From: an uncultured Paracoccaceae bacterium
Lineage (GTDB): Bacteria > Pseudomonadota > Alphaproteobacteria > Rhodobacterales > Rhodobacteraceae
Length of the DNA: 64,000 nt
Direction: 5' to 3'
Assembly (NCBI GenBank): GCA_905182165.1
Contig: CAJJAK010000006.1
Location: forward strand, 199,409-263,408
A program made the position numbers and the translations under genes. This document shows, in pieces, positions 9,077 through 21,415 of the stretch; the first letter of the stretch is position 1, and each line of letters begins with the position of its first letter. Below the pieces are notes generated by a model. That model was not told where the DNA came from. It ran no database searches and saw nothing but the letters and a program-made list of their open reading frames with translations.

Positions 9077-9439
9077 ATGAAAAATTTAATATATTTCCTT
9101 ACTACTATCGCAGTAATTTCTCTGGCATTCTGGGCTTATCAAGAGAGCTTTCAAGCTAAATCAGCATTAAAGAATATAAAAACTATTAATCGTGATATTA
9201 AAAAATCTCAAGAGAAACTTAGTGTTTTGAGGACAGAATGGGCTTATTTGAATAGACCTGACAGGTTGCGAGCATTAGCAGATATGAATTTTGAGAAATT
9301 AATGTTGATTGAATTAAACACCAAACATTTTGAGAGTATTCAAAATTTTGAACTTAAAGCTCATTATAATTTAAAAAAAATATCCCATAATGATGAAAAC
9401 ATCAGTCAAACTTTAAAACAGAATGATAGTAACGAATGA
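9077..9439 (+). CDS. ftsL: Cell division protein FtsL
   Basis: A 120-residue bitopic division protein: one membrane span at about residues 4-21, then a coiled coil with heptad-like spacing (KTINRDIKKSQEKLSVLRTE) and the motif WAYLNRPDRLRALA, which is typical of alphaproteobacterial FtsL. It joins FtsB and FtsQ in the divisome and stimulates FtsWI. The stop overlaps the ATG of ftsI (ATGA). Identification rests on topology, motif and position between rsmH and ftsI. Confidence 0.9.
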   Translation: MKNLIYFLTTIAVISLAFWAYQESFQAKSALKNIKTINRDIKKSQEKLSVLRTEWAYLNRPDRLRALADMNFEKLMLIELNTKHFESIQNFELKAHYNLKKISHNDENISQTLKQNDSNE

Positions 9440-11217
9440 CCCGCAGACCTTTACGACCAATTAGCCAAATAATTTCTGCCCGTAAAAATGGACAGAATCC
9501 AGACCATATTGAAAGAGAAAATATTCGCCAACGACATGAATCCAAAAAGTTACAAGGATTAGAAGTGAAAGCCGATTATTAGTATTAATAGGATTTTTCT
9601 TTGTGTCATTTTTAGCCATTGGATTGAAAATGGGGATGCTTTCAATGATTACGCCTGCTGAACCAATTTCCTCAACCCAAATATTGCAAACACTTACAAA
9701 AAGGGCTGATATCCTTGATAGAAATGGCTCTATATTAGCTACAAACTTAATTACAAATGCACTTTATGCTAAACCTAATTTAATGATTGACAAACAGACT
9801 GCGGCAAAGGAATTAGTTAAAATTTTTCCAGATTTAAAGTTATTGAATCTTATAAACCAATTTGAAGGTACCTAAAAAGTTTATCTGGATTAAGCGCAAA
9901 ATATCACCTGAGCAGATGCAAGCAGTACATGAATTGGGGGAACCTGGTCTAAAATTTGGTCCGCGAGAAATGCGACTTTACCCAAATGGTCGATTGGCTG
10001 CACATGTTTTAGGTGGAGTAAGATATGGAAGACAGAGCGTACACTCTGCAGAATTGGTTGGATCTGCCGGTGTGGAACTACAATTTGATAAATTTTTGCA
10101 AGATGAATTGGGTAGTGGAGATCCTTTAATTTTGTCCTTAGATTTAGGTGTGCAGAGTGCAATTGGGCATGTGCTTCAAGGTGGGATGCAGTTAATGAAC
10201 GCAAAGGGTGCTGCGGCGATACTAATGGATATTCATTCAGGTGAGATAATATCCATGGTATCTTTGCCGGATTTTGATCCAAATGACAGAGTACAGAAAG
10301 CATCTAAAAAGAACGGTTCACAAAGTTCATTATTTAATAAAGCTGTGCAAGGTCGTTATGAGCTTGGTTCAGTCTTCAAAGTATTTACGGCAGCAATGGC
10401 TTTGGAAGATGGTATTGTAAATCAAAATACTCTTGTCGATACATCTAGCCCAATTATTTGGGGTAAGCACAGAATAAGCAATTACCACCGTTTGCCTGAG
10501 GAGTTATCATTTACCGATGTGATCGTTAAGAGTTCTAACACCGGCACTTCCAGATTAGCCAAAGAATTGGGTGGGGTGCGTCAGAAAGAATTTTTAACAA
10601 ATTTAGGATTTTTTGAAAGCACAGGGATTGAACTGGTAGAAGGTAAACAAATCACCTCTCAATATCCTTCTAATTGGAGTGAAATATCTACAATGACGAT
10701 TTCTTATGGTCATGGTATTTCATCTAGCCCTTTGCATCTAGCAGCAGCTTTTGCTTCGGTATTAAATGGAGGTTTAAAGGTAAATCCAACTTTATTGAAG
10801 CGCAATGGTACTGATAAAATTAGAAAACGGGTCATTAGATCTGATGTTTCGCAAACGTTGATAAACATATTATATCAGGTGGTAGAGCGAGGTACGGCTA
10901 GTGCTGCAAGAGTTCATGGTTATTCTGTTGCAGGTAAAACTGGTACAGCAAAAAAAGTTAAACCAACTGGAGGGTACTATAATAAAAAGAATATCACGAC
11001 CTTCGCATCTGTATTTCCTGCTGAGGCTCCCAAATATGTCCTTTTGGTGACTTTAGACGAGCCTGTGGTTCTAACTGGGTTAAAATCTAGAAGAACTGCT
11101 GGATGGACTGCAGCGCCAATATCATCTGAAATTATCTATCGTGCTGCGCCTTTATTAGGGGTTCGGCCTAATTTGCAAAACAAAATAAATGATGGTTTAT
11201 TGTTGGTGGGTAATTAA
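9436..11217 (+). CDS. ftsI: Peptidoglycan transpeptidase FtsI/PBP3 (two frameshifts)
   Basis: Septal class B penicillin-binding protein that cross-links new wall with FtsW. The start MTRRPLRPISQIISARKNG overlaps the ftsL stop. The frame breaks near 9572, where the membrane span RLLVLIGFFFVSFLAIG is only readable in the next frame, and again near 9872 (FEGT then KKFIWIKRK). The long third segment has the dimerisation domain and the transpeptidase motifs SVFK (in GSVFKVFTAA), SSN (in KSSNTG) and KTG (in VAGKTGTAKK). Combined length of about 593 residues is normal. With all catalytic residues present, sequence error is the likely cause of the breaks. Confidence 0.93.
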
Positions 11218-11226
11218 GGGATTTTT

Positions 11227-12718
11227 GTGTCATCAGAGAATAAAAAATTATTTACTCTTAAAGAGCTTGATTTAATTTCCAGTGATGTTGAAGATGTCGA
11301 AATATCTGGAATTGCAGTAGATAGTCAAAGGATTAAGTTTGGCGACTTGTTCGTTGCCATGCAGGGATCATCACAACATGGTGCGGATTATCTTTCTCAA
11401 GCTATACAAAATGGTGCTCATGCAGTCTTAACAGATAAAAAAGGCTACAAAATTATTTGTGAAACCATAGGTGTCTGTGGAATACCTGTTATTGTCTTAC
11501 CAGAGCTGAGACTATTATTGTCTAAGTTGGCAAACAAATTTTGGGATAAACAACCAGAAGTGATGGTTGCTGTAACAGGCACTAATGGGAAAACATCGGT
11601 TGCAAATTTTACTCGTCAAATTTGGACCGGTTTAGGATTTAGTTCTGTTAGTATTGGAACAATTGGAGTTGAAGGAGATTATAGCGCAAGTGTTCAACAT
11701 ACTACGCCAGAACCATTGGCTTTACATAGTTTGCTAAATAATTTGTCAAAAAAAGGGATTTCACATTGTGCTATGGAAGCATCCTCTCACTATTGAAATA
11801 ATTCATGCTTTTGCTATTTTAAAGAAAGCTGCTGCTTTTACAAATTTTTCACATGATCATTTGGACTATCATTTAAATTTTGAAGAATATTTTGAAGCAA
11901 AAATGAGTTTGTTTGAACGAGTTTTAGAGGATAATGGCACTGCGGTTATTTACTCCGATGATGACAAAAGCTCAGAGGTTAAACGTCGCTCTGAAAAACG
12001 TGGATTAAAAACTTTTACGGTAGGCAAAGATGAAGAAAATGATTTAATCATTTTAAAAATTAAATCTGATGAGACAGGACAAACAATTAGATGTAAATTT
12101 GGTAACTCTGTATATCAATCTCGAATAGGATTGGTTGGCTCTTTTCAAACTCAAAATGTTCTTTTAGCGATTGGGTTCACGATAGTTTGTGGTGCTGACA
12201 TTGGTGATGTATTTAATCTTTTACCAAAACTTTTATCAGTGCCTGGTAGGATGCAATTGGCAGGAGTGCGCCTTAATGGAGCTCCCGTGTTTGTCGATTA
12301 TGCTCATACCCCAGATGCCTTGAAAACAGCACTGAAATCCTTGCGACCACATGTTATGGGTCGCTTAATTGTAGTATTTGGTGCGGGTGGTGATCGAGAT
12401 AAAGGGAAAAGAGAGATTATGGGTCGTATAGCAGATAATTATGCTGATATGACTTTTGTAACGGACGATAATCCACGTGGTGAAAATCCTGGTAAGATTC
12501 GAAAGGCTATTTTAATGGGTTGTAAAGGAGGGATAGAGGTTGGAGATCGCGCCAAAGCTATCTTAATTAGTATAGAAAAGCTCAAGCAGGGAGATGCTCT
12601 CTTGATTGCGGGAAAGGGTCATGAAGTTACTCAAATAATTGGTGATACCATTTTTCCTTTTAACGATGTGGAGCAAGCTAGTATGGCTATTGAAGTATTA
12701 GAAAATGGTCCAGTATAA
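11227..12718 (+). CDS. murE: UDP-MurNAc-L-Ala-D-Glu:meso-DAP ligase (one frameshift)
   Basis: Adds the third amino acid to the peptidoglycan stem peptide in the cytosol. GTG 11227 is the start. Motifs: GIAVDSQRIKFGDLFVAM, the ATP loop VTGTNGKTSV, HTTPEPLALH, and the end of MEASSH where the frame breaks near 11795. The second segment resumes with KKAAAFTNFSHDHLDYH, then VFVDYAHTPDALKTAL and DDNPRGENP. The DNPR motif is diagnostic for meso-diaminopimelate as substrate. The roughly 10 residues after the break do not match the family well, so more than one indel may be present there. The stop is directly followed by the murF ATG. Confidence 0.94.
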
Positions 12719-14155
12719 ATGCCACTTTGGACTTCAACAGAAATAAAAGAAGCAACTAGTGGCGAAGTGATAGGAGACTGGCATGTAGATGGAGTTTCAA
12801 TTGATACTAGATCAATTGTTAAGGGCGATTTATTTGTTGCCTTGAACGACAAGAGAGATGGGCATGATTTTGTTAAAGCTGCATTTGAAAAAGGAGCTAG
12901 TGCAGCTCTTGTTTCTCACATTCCTCTGGGGTTGGACAAGGATGCTGCATTAGTAATAGTTACTGATGTTGCAAAGGCATTAAAAAATATAGCTCAATTT
13001 GCGAGAAGGCGCTTTCATGGAAAGCTAATAGCCATAACAGGTTCTGTGGGTAAAACTTCTACGAAGGAAATGCTTAAAATTTCCCTAAAATCTCAAGGAC
13101 GGACACACGCTTCTGTTAAAAGCTACAATAATCATTGGGGAGTGCCTTTAACTCTCGCTCGAATGCCAGCTAACGCTGACTATGCTGTTATAGAGCTAGG
13201 AATGAACCAAAGTGGTGAAATCAGAGAACATAGTTTGTTATCGAAACCAAACGTGGCCATAATTACTTCGGTATCGAAGGCTCACATGCAATTTTTTAAG
13301 GATTTGTCTGAAATAACGTTGGCCAAATCGGAAATATTTGATGGATTAGCAAAAGATGGCGTTGCAATTGTAAATTCTGATATTGAGCATTTATCTATTA
13401 TTGAGAGAACTTATAAAAAAAATTGTGATGGATCGTTTATCACAATTGGAAGAAAGGCTGCTGATTGGTCCTTAAATGATATTCAAGTCAACAATGATTC
13501 AATATGTGTAACAGCAAAGCACAATAATTTTAATTTTAATTTTAAATTAAATTCATTAGGCGAACATTTTGCTATAAATGCTTTAGCTACCCTGGCGGCA
13601 GTTAATATCGTGACTGGTAACTTTACTACCGCAATAAAGAGTCTGAATAGTTGGCGACCACCATCAGGGCGAGGAGAGCACATTATTGTTAAACTAAATA
13701 ATGGTAATCCAAATTTGTATTTTGATTTGATTGATGACTCTTATAATAGCAACCCAACCTCATTAAAAGCAGGTTTAATACTCTTAAGAAATATACACAA
13801 TATGAGGAATATAACCAAAGAAGGTTCAGGAAAAAAAATAGCTATTTTAGGTGATATGTTGGAACTCGGTTCCGAAGAAATTGTTATTCATGAGGGAATA
13901 TCAAATTGGCAAGAGGTTGAGGGAATTACAGATTTTTATTTGGTAGGGCCTCTAATGAAATGTTTACATGATGCTTTACCTGATGAGATTTCCAAAATGT
14001 GGTTTGAAAGTTCATCTGAAGTATCTTCTTTTATTATTAGTGCAGTGAGTTCAAATGATGTCATTTTAGTAAAAGGTTCCAAAAGTGTAAGGATGATAGA
14101 GGTTGTAAATAAATTAAAAAATATTACTAGCTTGTGTTTACCTAAAGAATTTTAA
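12719..14155 (+). CDS. murF: UDP-MurNAc-tripeptide:D-Ala-D-Ala ligase
   Basis: Adds D-Ala-D-Ala to complete the pentapeptide. 478 residues, unbroken. The Mur-ligase markers are [18 protein letters not shown] at the N terminus, the ATP loop [12 protein letters not shown] at about residues 107-118, [22 protein letters not shown], and the C-terminal [15 protein letters not shown] and GDMLELG. The ATG follows the murE stop without a gap, suggesting translational coupling. Confidence 0.97.
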   Translation: MPLWTSTEIKEATSGEVIGDWHVDGVSIDTRSIVKGDLFVALNDKRDGHDFVKAAFEKGASAALVSHIPLGLDKDAALVIVTDVAKALKNIAQFARRRFHGKLIAITGSVGKTSTKEMLKISLKSQGRTHASVKSYNNHWGVPLTLARMPANADYAVIELGMNQSGEIREHSLLSKPNVAIITSVSKAHMQFFKDLSEITLAKSEIFDGLAKDGVAIVNSDIEHLSIIERTYKKNCDGSFITIGRKAADWSLNDIQVNNDSICVTAKHNNFNFNFKLNSLGEHFAINALATLAAVNIVTGNFTTAIKSLNSWRPPSGRGEHIIVKLNNGNPNLYFDLIDDSYNSNPTSLKAGLILLRNIHNMRNITKEGSGKKIAILGDMLELGSEEIVIHEGISNWQEVEGITDFYLVGPLMKCLHDALPDEISKMWFESSSEVSSFIISAVSSNDVILVKGSKSVRMIEVVNKLKNITSLCLPKEF

Positions 14156-14168
14156 AAAGGATTTTAAT

Positions 14169-15254
14169 ATGTTTTACCAGTTGATAAATTTTTCTGATGG
14201 TGGTGATGTATTTAATTTATTTAGGTATATTACGTTTAGGTCTGGTGGGGCATTTTTTACAGCTTTACTTTTTGGGTTTATTTTTGGTCAACCTTTAATT
14301 AATCTTTTAAGAAGGAAACAGGGTAAAGGCCAACCTATCAGAGAGGATGGTCCCGAAAGACATCTAATAGAAAAAATTGGCACCCCTACGATGGGTGGTG
14401 TATTGATCCTTGGTGCTTTGGTTACATCAACGTTACTATGGGCAAAATTATCTAATCCTTATATCTGGATAGTCTTGTTTGTAACGATTTCCTTCGGTAT
14501 TATTGGTTTTTTGGATGATTATCAAAAAGTAAAAAAACAGAATGTCAAAGGAATTTCGGGAGTGTTTAGATTTGGGGCTGGCCTATTGGTAGCTGCAGTT
14601 GGTGGGTTCGCGGCATCACAATGCCATCCAGAAGGACTACAAAATACCATAGCATTACCAATATTTAAGGATTTGTTGATTGATATAGGTATTCTTTTTG
14701 TTCCTTTTGCAATGATAGTAATTGTCGGGGCAGCAAATTCAGTAAATTTAACGGATGGTTTAGATGGTTTGGCGATTATGCCTGTTATGATTGCAGGAGG
14801 TACTTTGGGAATTATTGCTTATGCTGTTGGTCGAACAGACTTTACCGAGTATTTAGATGTCCATTATGTGGCTGGAACTGGTGAAATATTGATTTTTTGT
14901 TCGGCGTTAATAGGAGCAGGATTAGGTTTTCTTTGGTATAATGCTCCTCCAGCTGCTGTTTTCATGGGTGATACCGGGTCTTTAGCGCTCGGCGGTGGAT
15001 TAGGAGCAATTGCTGTTTCTACAAAGCATGAATTAGTTTTAGCAATTGTTGGTGGTTTATTCGTCGTAGAGGCACTATCTGTCATAATCCAGGTTTTTTA
15101 TTTTAAAGCGACTGGCAAGCGAGTATTCTTAATGGCACCAATCCACCATCATTTTGAAAAGAAGGGATGGGCAGAGAGTACAATAGTAATTCGATTCTGG
15201 ATCATTTCAGTCATCTTAGCATTGATTGGTCTGGCAACACTTAAGATAAGATAA
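14169..15254 (+). CDS. mraY: Phospho-MurNAc-pentapeptide transferase (lipid I synthase)
   Basis: Polytopic inner-membrane enzyme that links phospho-MurNAc-pentapeptide to undecaprenyl phosphate. 361 residues with about ten hydrophobic segments. The family blocks [11 protein letters not shown], the Mg-binding [31 protein letters not shown] and [12 protein letters not shown] are all present. Complete; 13 bases after murF, and followed after 20 bases by murD. Confidence 0.98.
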   Translation: MFYQLINFSDGGDVFNLFRYITFRSGGAFFTALLFGFIFGQPLINLLRRKQGKGQPIREDGPERHLIEKIGTPTMGGVLILGALVTSTLLWAKLSNPYIWIVLFVTISFGIIGFLDDYQKVKKQNVKGISGVFRFGAGLLVAAVGGFAASQCHPEGLQNTIALPIFKDLLIDIGILFVPFAMIVIVGAANSVNLTDGLDGLAIMPVMIAGGTLGIIAYAVGRTDFTEYLDVHYVAGTGEILIFCSALIGAGLGFLWYNAPPAAVFMGDTGSLALGGGLGAIAVSTKHELVLAIVGGLFVVEALSVIIQVFYFKATGKRVFLMAPIHHHFEKKGWAESTIVIRFWIISVILALIGLATLKIR

Positions 15255-15274
15255 ATTTTAGAGGGATTTTCTAT

Positions 15275-16676
15275 TTGCTATCAATTGATTGTTACAAAGG
15301 ACAAAAAGTAGCTATATTTGGCTTGGGTCGATCAGGCTTTTCATCTGCATTAGCTCTGAGGCGAGGTGGGGCAATTCCAGTATGTTGGGATGACTCCAAA
15401 ACTGCGCGAGATAATGCTCAAACTGCTGGTTTAATTATCGAAGATCTTAGAGTTTCAAAAACCTGGAATGAGTTTTCATTGTTATTATTGTCACCGGGCA
15501 TTCCTTATATCTACCCCCGAGTAAACCAAATTGTGGAGCAAGCCTGGAGACATCAGGTTCCAATTGATAACGATGTCAGTTTATTTTTTCAAAGTTATTC
15601 ACAAGCATTTGATGATAAGGCCTCTGGCATGCCAAGGACCATCGCTGTGACTGGTTCAAATGGCAAATCTACCACAAGTACCTTAATTCATCATATTTTA
15701 AATGGCTCTAATAGAAATGTTCAAATTGGCGGTAATATTGGCACGCCACTTTTTGACCTTAGTCCTGCTAATATAGTTGAAACTACTGTAATGGAATTGA
15801 GCAGTTATCAAATTGAAGTTGCTAAATTGTTAATTCCAGATATTGCAGTTTTTTTAAATTTTAGTCCTGATCATTTGGATAGACACGGGGGCATTGGTGG
15901 ATATTTTTCTGCTAAAAGAAGATTATTTAGATCAAATCAAAATCAGATTTCAGTCGTTGGGGTGGATGAAAAAGAAGGCTTGGCAATCACTAGTGATTTG
16001 CGTTCTAGAAAAGGAAGTCAGGTAATAAAAATCTCAACAAAAATAAATTTAGCCCATGATGAACAGTCTGTTTTTTCTGATGGCAGAAATTTGTTTGAAT
16101 GTAAGCGTTGTATTTTCTACTATTATTTAGCTATCCCAGCAAATTTAGCTGGCTTGCCTGCATTACCACAATCTTCAAAATATATGTGCAGCTTATGCAG
16201 TTTGTAGAGTTTTAGAAATTTCACCAGAAGATATTTTTATTGCGTTGAAAAGTTATAATGCGCTTCCTCATCGCACAGAGTTAATAGCAACTTTAAGTGG
16301 TGTTAAATTTATTAATGATAGCAAGGCTACAAATGCAACTAGTACTTTAAGCGCTTTAAATTCATTTTCTAATATTCACTGGATTGCTGGGGGGCGTGGA
16401 AAAGGTGACGGTATTACGTCGTTGATGGAGCATCTTGGCTCGGTAAAGAAAACTTATTTAATTGGCGAAAGTGCTTTAGACTTTTCTGTACAAATAAGTG
16501 GTTCACCTCAAAGTATTTTTCAAACTTTAGACGAAGCGCTTGCGGAGGCGTATAAAAATGCAATTCCTGGAGATACGGTATTATTATCTCCAGCAGCGGC
16601 TAGCTTTGATCAATATGCAAATTTTGAACAACGTGGCTTGCATTTTTCTAAATTGGTGAGCGAGCTAGAAATATAA
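15275..16676 (+). CDS. murD: UDP-MurNAc-L-alanine:D-glutamate ligase (one frameshift)
   Basis: Adds D-Glu to UDP-MurNAc-Ala. Starts at TTG 15275 behind GAGGG. The N-terminal domain has VAIFGLGRSGFSSA and LLLSPGIP; the central domain has AVTGSNGKSTT (about residues 124-134), VMELSSYQIE and NFSPDHLDRH. After PANLAGLPAL (about 16160) the frame breaks and continues as HNLQNICAAYAVCRVLEISP, SYNALPHRTELIA, INDSKATNATS and LLSPAAASFDQY. Full span about 467 residues, as expected. A short stretch before the break (CKRCIFYYYLAI) is unusual and may hold a second, compensating error. Confidence 0.94.
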
Positions 16677-16769
16677 TTTTTCTCTAGCGAATTATTTTTT
16701 TTCACGTTAGAGTATGGTCAATAAAAAGTTGGACAAACCAACAAAGATTTTAGGCAGGCGGCAGCGCTT

Positions 16770-17945
16770 ATGACTGACATAGTTTATGGATCGGTATCAT
16801 CTCCAACGAGAGAGCCGATTGTTTCGCATTGGTGGCATACCATTGATAGAGTTTCCTTGGCATTTGTTTTGGGACTCTTTGGTATAGGTATACTGCTTGG
16901 TTTAGCAGCATCTCCTCCACTCGCAGTAAAAAACGGATATATGCCATTATATTATGTAAATAGGCAATTATGTTTTGGTGGTTTATCTATATTAGTCATG
17001 GTATTTTTTTCGATGCTGTCCCCACAGTCGATACGCCGCCTTGGTGTTATTGGCTTTTTATTGGCTTTCATAGCGTTAGCACTCTTGCCAATTTTTGGTA
17101 CCGATTTTGGCAAAGGGTCTATTCGATGGTATTCATTAGGCTTTTCCTCATTGCAGCCGTCAGAATTTTTAAAGCCATTTTTTGTTATCCTAACTGCATG
17201 GTTAATAGCATCTTCTTCAGAAATAAATGGTCCACCAGGAAAACTGATTTCATTTTTTATCGCTATTTTAGTTTCGTTATTTTTGGCGATTCAACCTGAC
17301 TTTGGTCAAGCATCTTTGATACTTGCAAGCTGGGGAATGATTTATTTTGTTGCTGGTGCTCCTTTAATTTTATTATTGGTCGTTGTTATGTCTATCCTTG
17401 GTGCTGGTATTTTGGCGTATAATATTTCAGAGCACTTTGCGCGAAGGATCGACGGGTTTCTAATTGCAGAAATAGACCCAAATACTCAAATTGGCTATGC
17501 CACCAATGCTATCCAAGAGGGAGGTATATTTGGTGTGGTAGTGGGAGAAGGAATAGTAAAAAGTGTACTTCCCGATGCACATACTGATTTTATTATAGCA
17601 GTTGCAGCAGAAGAATATGGTTTGATTTTTGTATTGCTGATAATTTTTGTTTATTTGAGCATAACTGTAAGATCCTTATTTCGATTAATCAAAGAACGAA
17701 ATTCCTTTATTAGACTAGCTGGAACTGGATTGGCGGTTTTGTTTGCTGCTCAAGCACTTATAAACCTAGGTGTCGCCGTTAGATTGCTGCCAGCAAAAGG
17801 AATGACATTACCCTTTATTAGTTACGGGGGTTCTAGTCTACTTGCTGGAGGTATTGCTTTAGGCATGCTTTTGGCTTTCACCAGAGAACGTGCTCAAGGA
17901 GTGATAGGTGACGCAATAGGTCAAAACCAAGTTGGTAAATCATAG
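16770..17945 (+). CDS. ftsW: Lipid II polymerase FtsW (SEDS family)
   Basis: Polytopic SEDS glycosyltransferase that polymerises lipid II at the septum with FtsI. 391 residues with about ten membrane spans. Markers are the cytosolic N terminus ending in DRVSLAFVLGLFGIG, GSIRWYSLGFSSLQPSEF, FLAIQPDFGQ with the conserved Asp, TNAIQEGGIFG, LPDAHTDFIIAVAAEE and LPFISYGGSSLLAGG. Complete. It begins 93 bases after murD, the largest gap in this part of the operon, and ends 2 bases before murG. Confidence 0.97.
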   Translation: MTDIVYGSVSSPTREPIVSHWWHTIDRVSLAFVLGLFGIGILLGLAASPPLAVKNGYMPLYYVNRQLCFGGLSILVMVFFSMLSPQSIRRLGVIGFLLAFIALALLPIFGTDFGKGSIRWYSLGFSSLQPSEFLKPFFVILTAWLIASSSEINGPPGKLISFFIAILVSLFLAIQPDFGQASLILASWGMIYFVAGAPLILLLVVVMSILGAGILAYNISEHFARRIDGFLIAEIDPNTQIGYATNAIQEGGIFGVVVGEGIVKSVLPDAHTDFIIAVAAEEYGLIFVLLIIFVYLSITVRSLFRLIKERNSFIRLAGTGLAVLFAAQALINLGVAVRLLPAKGMTLPFISYGGSSLLAGGIALGMLLAFTRERAQGVIGDAIGQNQVGKS

Positions 17946-17947
17946 AT

Positions 17948-19065
17948 ATGAAGAAAATTGATAAACCACTTTTATTTATTGCTGCTGGAGGAACAGGGGG
18001 CCATATATTTCCAGCACAAGCTTTGGCTGATTGTATCTTAAAAGAGGGCTGGCGTGTAAAATTTTTGACGGACGATCGAGGTGCTAAATACGCTAATCAA
18101 TTTGACGAAAAAGTAGATGTAGTTACAATCCCAAGTTCTACATTCTCTGGGAATAATTTAATTAAAAAAATAAATGCTATTTTTAAATTATTTCTAGGCA
18201 CGTGTTCAGCGATTTTTTATATAATTAAAAATACACCCAAGTTGTTGCCGGTTTTGGAGGGTACCCAGCTTTTCCAACTATGCTTGCTGCAACTTTATTT
18301 CGTGTCCCTTTATTGATCCATGAGCAGAACGGCGTGCTTGGGCGCGTTAATCAATTCTTTGTGCGACGTTCTAATATTGTTGCGTGTGGTGTATGGCCAA
18401 CAAAGGTACCTAAAGATGTTGAGGCTATTGATTGTGGAAATCCGGTTCGTCAATCAATAATGAAGCTGAAGAATTCTCCTTATATTCCACCAGGTGATTA
18501 CCCAGTTAATATTGTGATTCTAGGAGGATCTCAGGGGGCAAAAATTTTGTCTGATGTGGTGCCAACAGCTTTGAGTTTATTACCAGATAATATTATAAAA
18601 AATCTCCAGGTAACGCATCAAGCGCGCAAAGAAGATAAAAGTAAGGTCAATGATTTTTATTGTAATTCTAGAATAAGTGCCAATGTGCAAGATTTTTTTT
18701 CAGACATTCCAAAGAAAATTAACGAATCTCAATTAATAATAAGTCGTGCGGGAGCTTCTACTATTGCTGAAATTTCAATGATAGGTAGACCTTCTATTTT
18801 AATACCTTTGAAAGCTGCAATTCGTGACGAACAAACGGCTAATGCATTACCATTAGTTTCTGCCAATGCTGCAATCTTATTAACGGAAGATAAATTAACA
18901 GCCTTAAAATTAAGAAATATTATTCATGAATTAATCTTAAATCCTAAACGTTCTTCTGAAATGGCGAAATCAGCGCACAATAATTGCAAGGTAGATGCTA
19001 CTAAAAAGTTAACTGAGTTGGTAATGTCACTAGCTGATAATAAAAGCTTAAGATCAATATCATGA
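17948..19065 (+). CDS. murG: UDP-GlcNAc:lipid I GlcNAc transferase (one frameshift)
   Basis: Converts lipid I to lipid II at the inner face of the membrane. The N-terminal segment has [16 protein letters not shown], the first glycine-rich loop. The frame breaks near 18240: reading one base over gives [17 protein letters not shown], the second G loop, then [20 protein letters not shown], and [17 protein letters not shown] with the UDP-GlcNAc site. A single missing G in CCCAAGTTGTTG restores PKVVAGFGG. Full span about 372 residues. The stop overlaps the murC ATG (ATGA). Confidence 0.95.
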
Positions 19066-20456
19066 CGATAAAAACCAAACTTCCACCCCAAATAGGTTTT
19101 ATCCATTTTATTGGTATTGGTGGCATTGGCATGTCAGGAATAGCAGAAGTTTTAATTACTCATGGTTACCAAATACAAGGATCAGACTTAAAAGCCAGTA
19201 AAATTCTAACCCGTTTGCAAAAAATTGGGGCTAAGGTTTTCTTAACACAAGAAGCAAAAAACTTAATTGATGTCGACGTCGTTGTAGTCTCATCAGCAAT
19301 AAGGTCTGATAATCCTGAATTACAGGAAGCTTACCGTAGAAATATCCCAGTTGTTCCTAGGGCTGAAATGTTGGCTGAATTAATGAGGCTAAAATCTAAT
19401 ATTTCTGTTGCTGGAACACACGGTAAAACTACCACAACCACTATGGTAGCCGCCTTGTTAGATTCGGGTGGACTTGATCCCACAGTGATTAATGGTGGCA
19501 TAATTCATGCGTATGGATCGAATGCACGGACTGGGACTGGTGAATGGATGGTCGTCGAAGCAGACGAAAGTGATGGTAGCTTTACTAAGCTACCATCTAC
19601 GATTTCGATAGTAACTAATATTGATCCAGAACATTTGGAATATTATGGTTCATTTGAAAATTTGAAAGAAGCATTTTTTGAATTTATTTCTAAAATACCA
19701 TTTTATGGATTGGCTGTTTTATGTGCTGATGATGATGATGTTAGAACTCTTATTAAAAGAGTTGAAAATAGAAGAATTGTGACATTTGGCTTGAATAGTA
19801 ATGCTGACGTGAGAGCAAAAAATCTTACAGTTAAAAATGGAAAAACTAAGTTCGACATTGTTTTTTCTGATGGTTCGCAGGAGATCAATGGTTTAGAATT
19901 TCCAATGGTTGGGGATCACAATGTATCTAATTTATTAGCTGCTGTGGCCGTTGCAGTTCATTTGGGGGTGACTGACGCAGACATCCGAGCGGGAGTGATT
20001 GGTTTTAGAGGAGTTAGCCGTCGTTTTACCAATCTTGGGAAATTCAATGATGTTATCATAATAGATGACTACGCTCATCACCCAACAGAAATCAGTGCAA
20101 CTTTAAAGGCTGCTAAACAAGCTACAGGTGGAAGGGTTATAGCTATTCATCAACCTCATAGATTTAGCAGACTTTCAAATTTATTTGAAGAATTTGGCAA
20201 TTGCTTTGGCGATGCAGATATAATTGGTATAACGCCAATATTTTCAGCAGGAGAGAAAAGTATTGAGGGCGTTACTAGTGACGAATTAATATCTCGCATA
20301 TCTAAGTATTCTAATAAACCAACCCATAAAATAGAGGATGAAAAATATTTACTAAGATTTATAAGAAATTATGCAAAACCAAATGATATGATTGTTTTTA
20401 TGGGCGCTGGAAGTATATCGACTTGGGCTAATAATATGATGGATACAAAACGATGA
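19062..20456 (+). CDS. murC: UDP-MurNAc:L-alanine ligase
   Basis: First amino acid ligase of the stem peptide. 464 residues, unbroken. Motifs: [19 protein letters not shown] at the N terminus, [14 protein letters not shown], the ATP loop [15 protein letters not shown] (about residues 115-129), [33 protein letters not shown] and [11 protein letters not shown]. It overlaps both murG and murB by 4 bases. Confidence 0.98.
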   Translation: MTIKTKLPPQIGFIHFIGIGGIGMSGIAEVLITHGYQIQGSDLKASKILTRLQKIGAKVFLTQEAKNLIDVDVVVVSSAIRSDNPELQEAYRRNIPVVPRAEMLAELMRLKSNISVAGTHGKTTTTTMVAALLDSGGLDPTVINGGIIHAYGSNARTGTGEWMVVEADESDGSFTKLPSTISIVTNIDPEHLEYYGSFENLKEAFFEFISKIPFYGLAVLCADDDDVRTLIKRVENRRIVTFGLNSNADVRAKNLTVKNGKTKFDIVFSDGSQEINGLEFPMVGDHNVSNLLAAVAVAVHLGVTDADIRAGVIGFRGVSRRFTNLGKFNDVIIIDDYAHHPTEISATLKAAKQATGGRVIAIHQPHRFSRLSNLFEEFGNCFGDADIIGITPIFSAGEKSIEGVTSDELISRISKYSNKPTHKIEDEKYLLRFIRNYAKPNDMIVFMGAGSISTWANNMMDTKR

Positions 20457-21400
20457 TAAATTTGCCTAATGTAAGAGGTCAGATAAAAAAAAATCTCCCT
20501 TTATCAACAATGTCTTGGCTTAAAGTTGGTGGGCCAGCGGAAATATTGTTTAAGCCAAAGGACATTCTTGATTTACAGGAATTTTTTGCAAAAATTGACA
20601 GAAAGATACCAATTTTCGTACTGGGCGCTTGTTCCAATCTAATAATTAGAGATGGTGGCATTGATGGAGTTTGTATTCGCCTTGGTAAGCAGTTTAATAA
20701 GATAGTTATTCAGTGCGATGGTTTGGTTGTAGCCGGTGCGGCTAGTTTTGGATCGCATGTGGCGCAAAAGGCAGCAGTTGCAGGGATTGATTTAACATTT
20801 CTGCGAACTATTCCTGGTACAATTGGAGGCGCCGTTTTCATGAATGCAGGTTGTTATGGTAGATATATCAAGGACGTACTCGTTTCTGCAGAGTTTATTT
20901 CTCGTGAAGGCTTGTTGCATACCTTAGGTGGTAAAGATTTAGAGTTTTCTTACCGAAGATCTAAAATTCCTAATGGTTGGGTTATGACAAAGGCATTCTT
21001 TAAATCCAATGTGTCCAATCCGGAGTATTTGAATTCTAAAATGGAAGATATGATAGAAAATCGTAATAATACACAACCAAGGGGTGAACTCAGTTGTGGT
21101 TCGGCTTTTAGAAACCCATCGGGTCGTGCCTCCAGTGGTAAAGCAGAGGATACCAATGAGTTAAAAGCTTGGAAAATGATTGAAGATGCTGGTCTTAGAG
21201 GCTTTCAGTTAGGTGGCGCGAAAGTTTCAACAAAGCATTCAAATTTTTTAATAAATACTGGTGAGGCTACTTCTGCTCAACTAGAGGAACTTGGTGAGAT
21301 AATTATGAGGCAGGTATTTGATCACAGTGGTGTCAAATTGGAGTGGGAGATAAAGCTTGTTGGTAAAAACTCTAAAAAAAAATACAAAAATAGAAAATAG
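20453..21400 (+). CDS. murB: UDP-N-acetylenolpyruvoylglucosamine reductase
   Basis: FAD- and NADPH-dependent reduction that forms UDP-MurNAc. 315 residues. N-terminal [20 protein letters not shown]-binding [13 protein letters not shown] and [19 protein letters not shown]; catalytic Ser region SCGSAFRNP (about residues 223-231); [13 protein letters not shown] near the end. The type I architecture is complete. The last residues are lysine-rich. Starts inside the murC stop. Confidence 0.97.
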   Translation: MINLPNVRGQIKKNLPLSTMSWLKVGGPAEILFKPKDILDLQEFFAKIDRKIPIFVLGACSNLIIRDGGIDGVCIRLGKQFNKIVIQCDGLVVAGAASFGSHVAQKAAVAGIDLTFLRTIPGTIGGAVFMNAGCYGRYIKDVLVSAEFISREGLLHTLGGKDLEFSYRRSKIPNGWVMTKAFFKSNVSNPEYLNSKMEDMIENRNNTQPRGELSCGSAFRNPSGRASSGKAEDTNELKAWKMIEDAGLRGFQLGGAKVSTKHSNFLINTGEATSAQLEELGEIIMRQVFDHSGVKLEWEIKLVGKNSKKKYKNRK

Positions 21401-21415
21401 AAGTTTATATCTAAA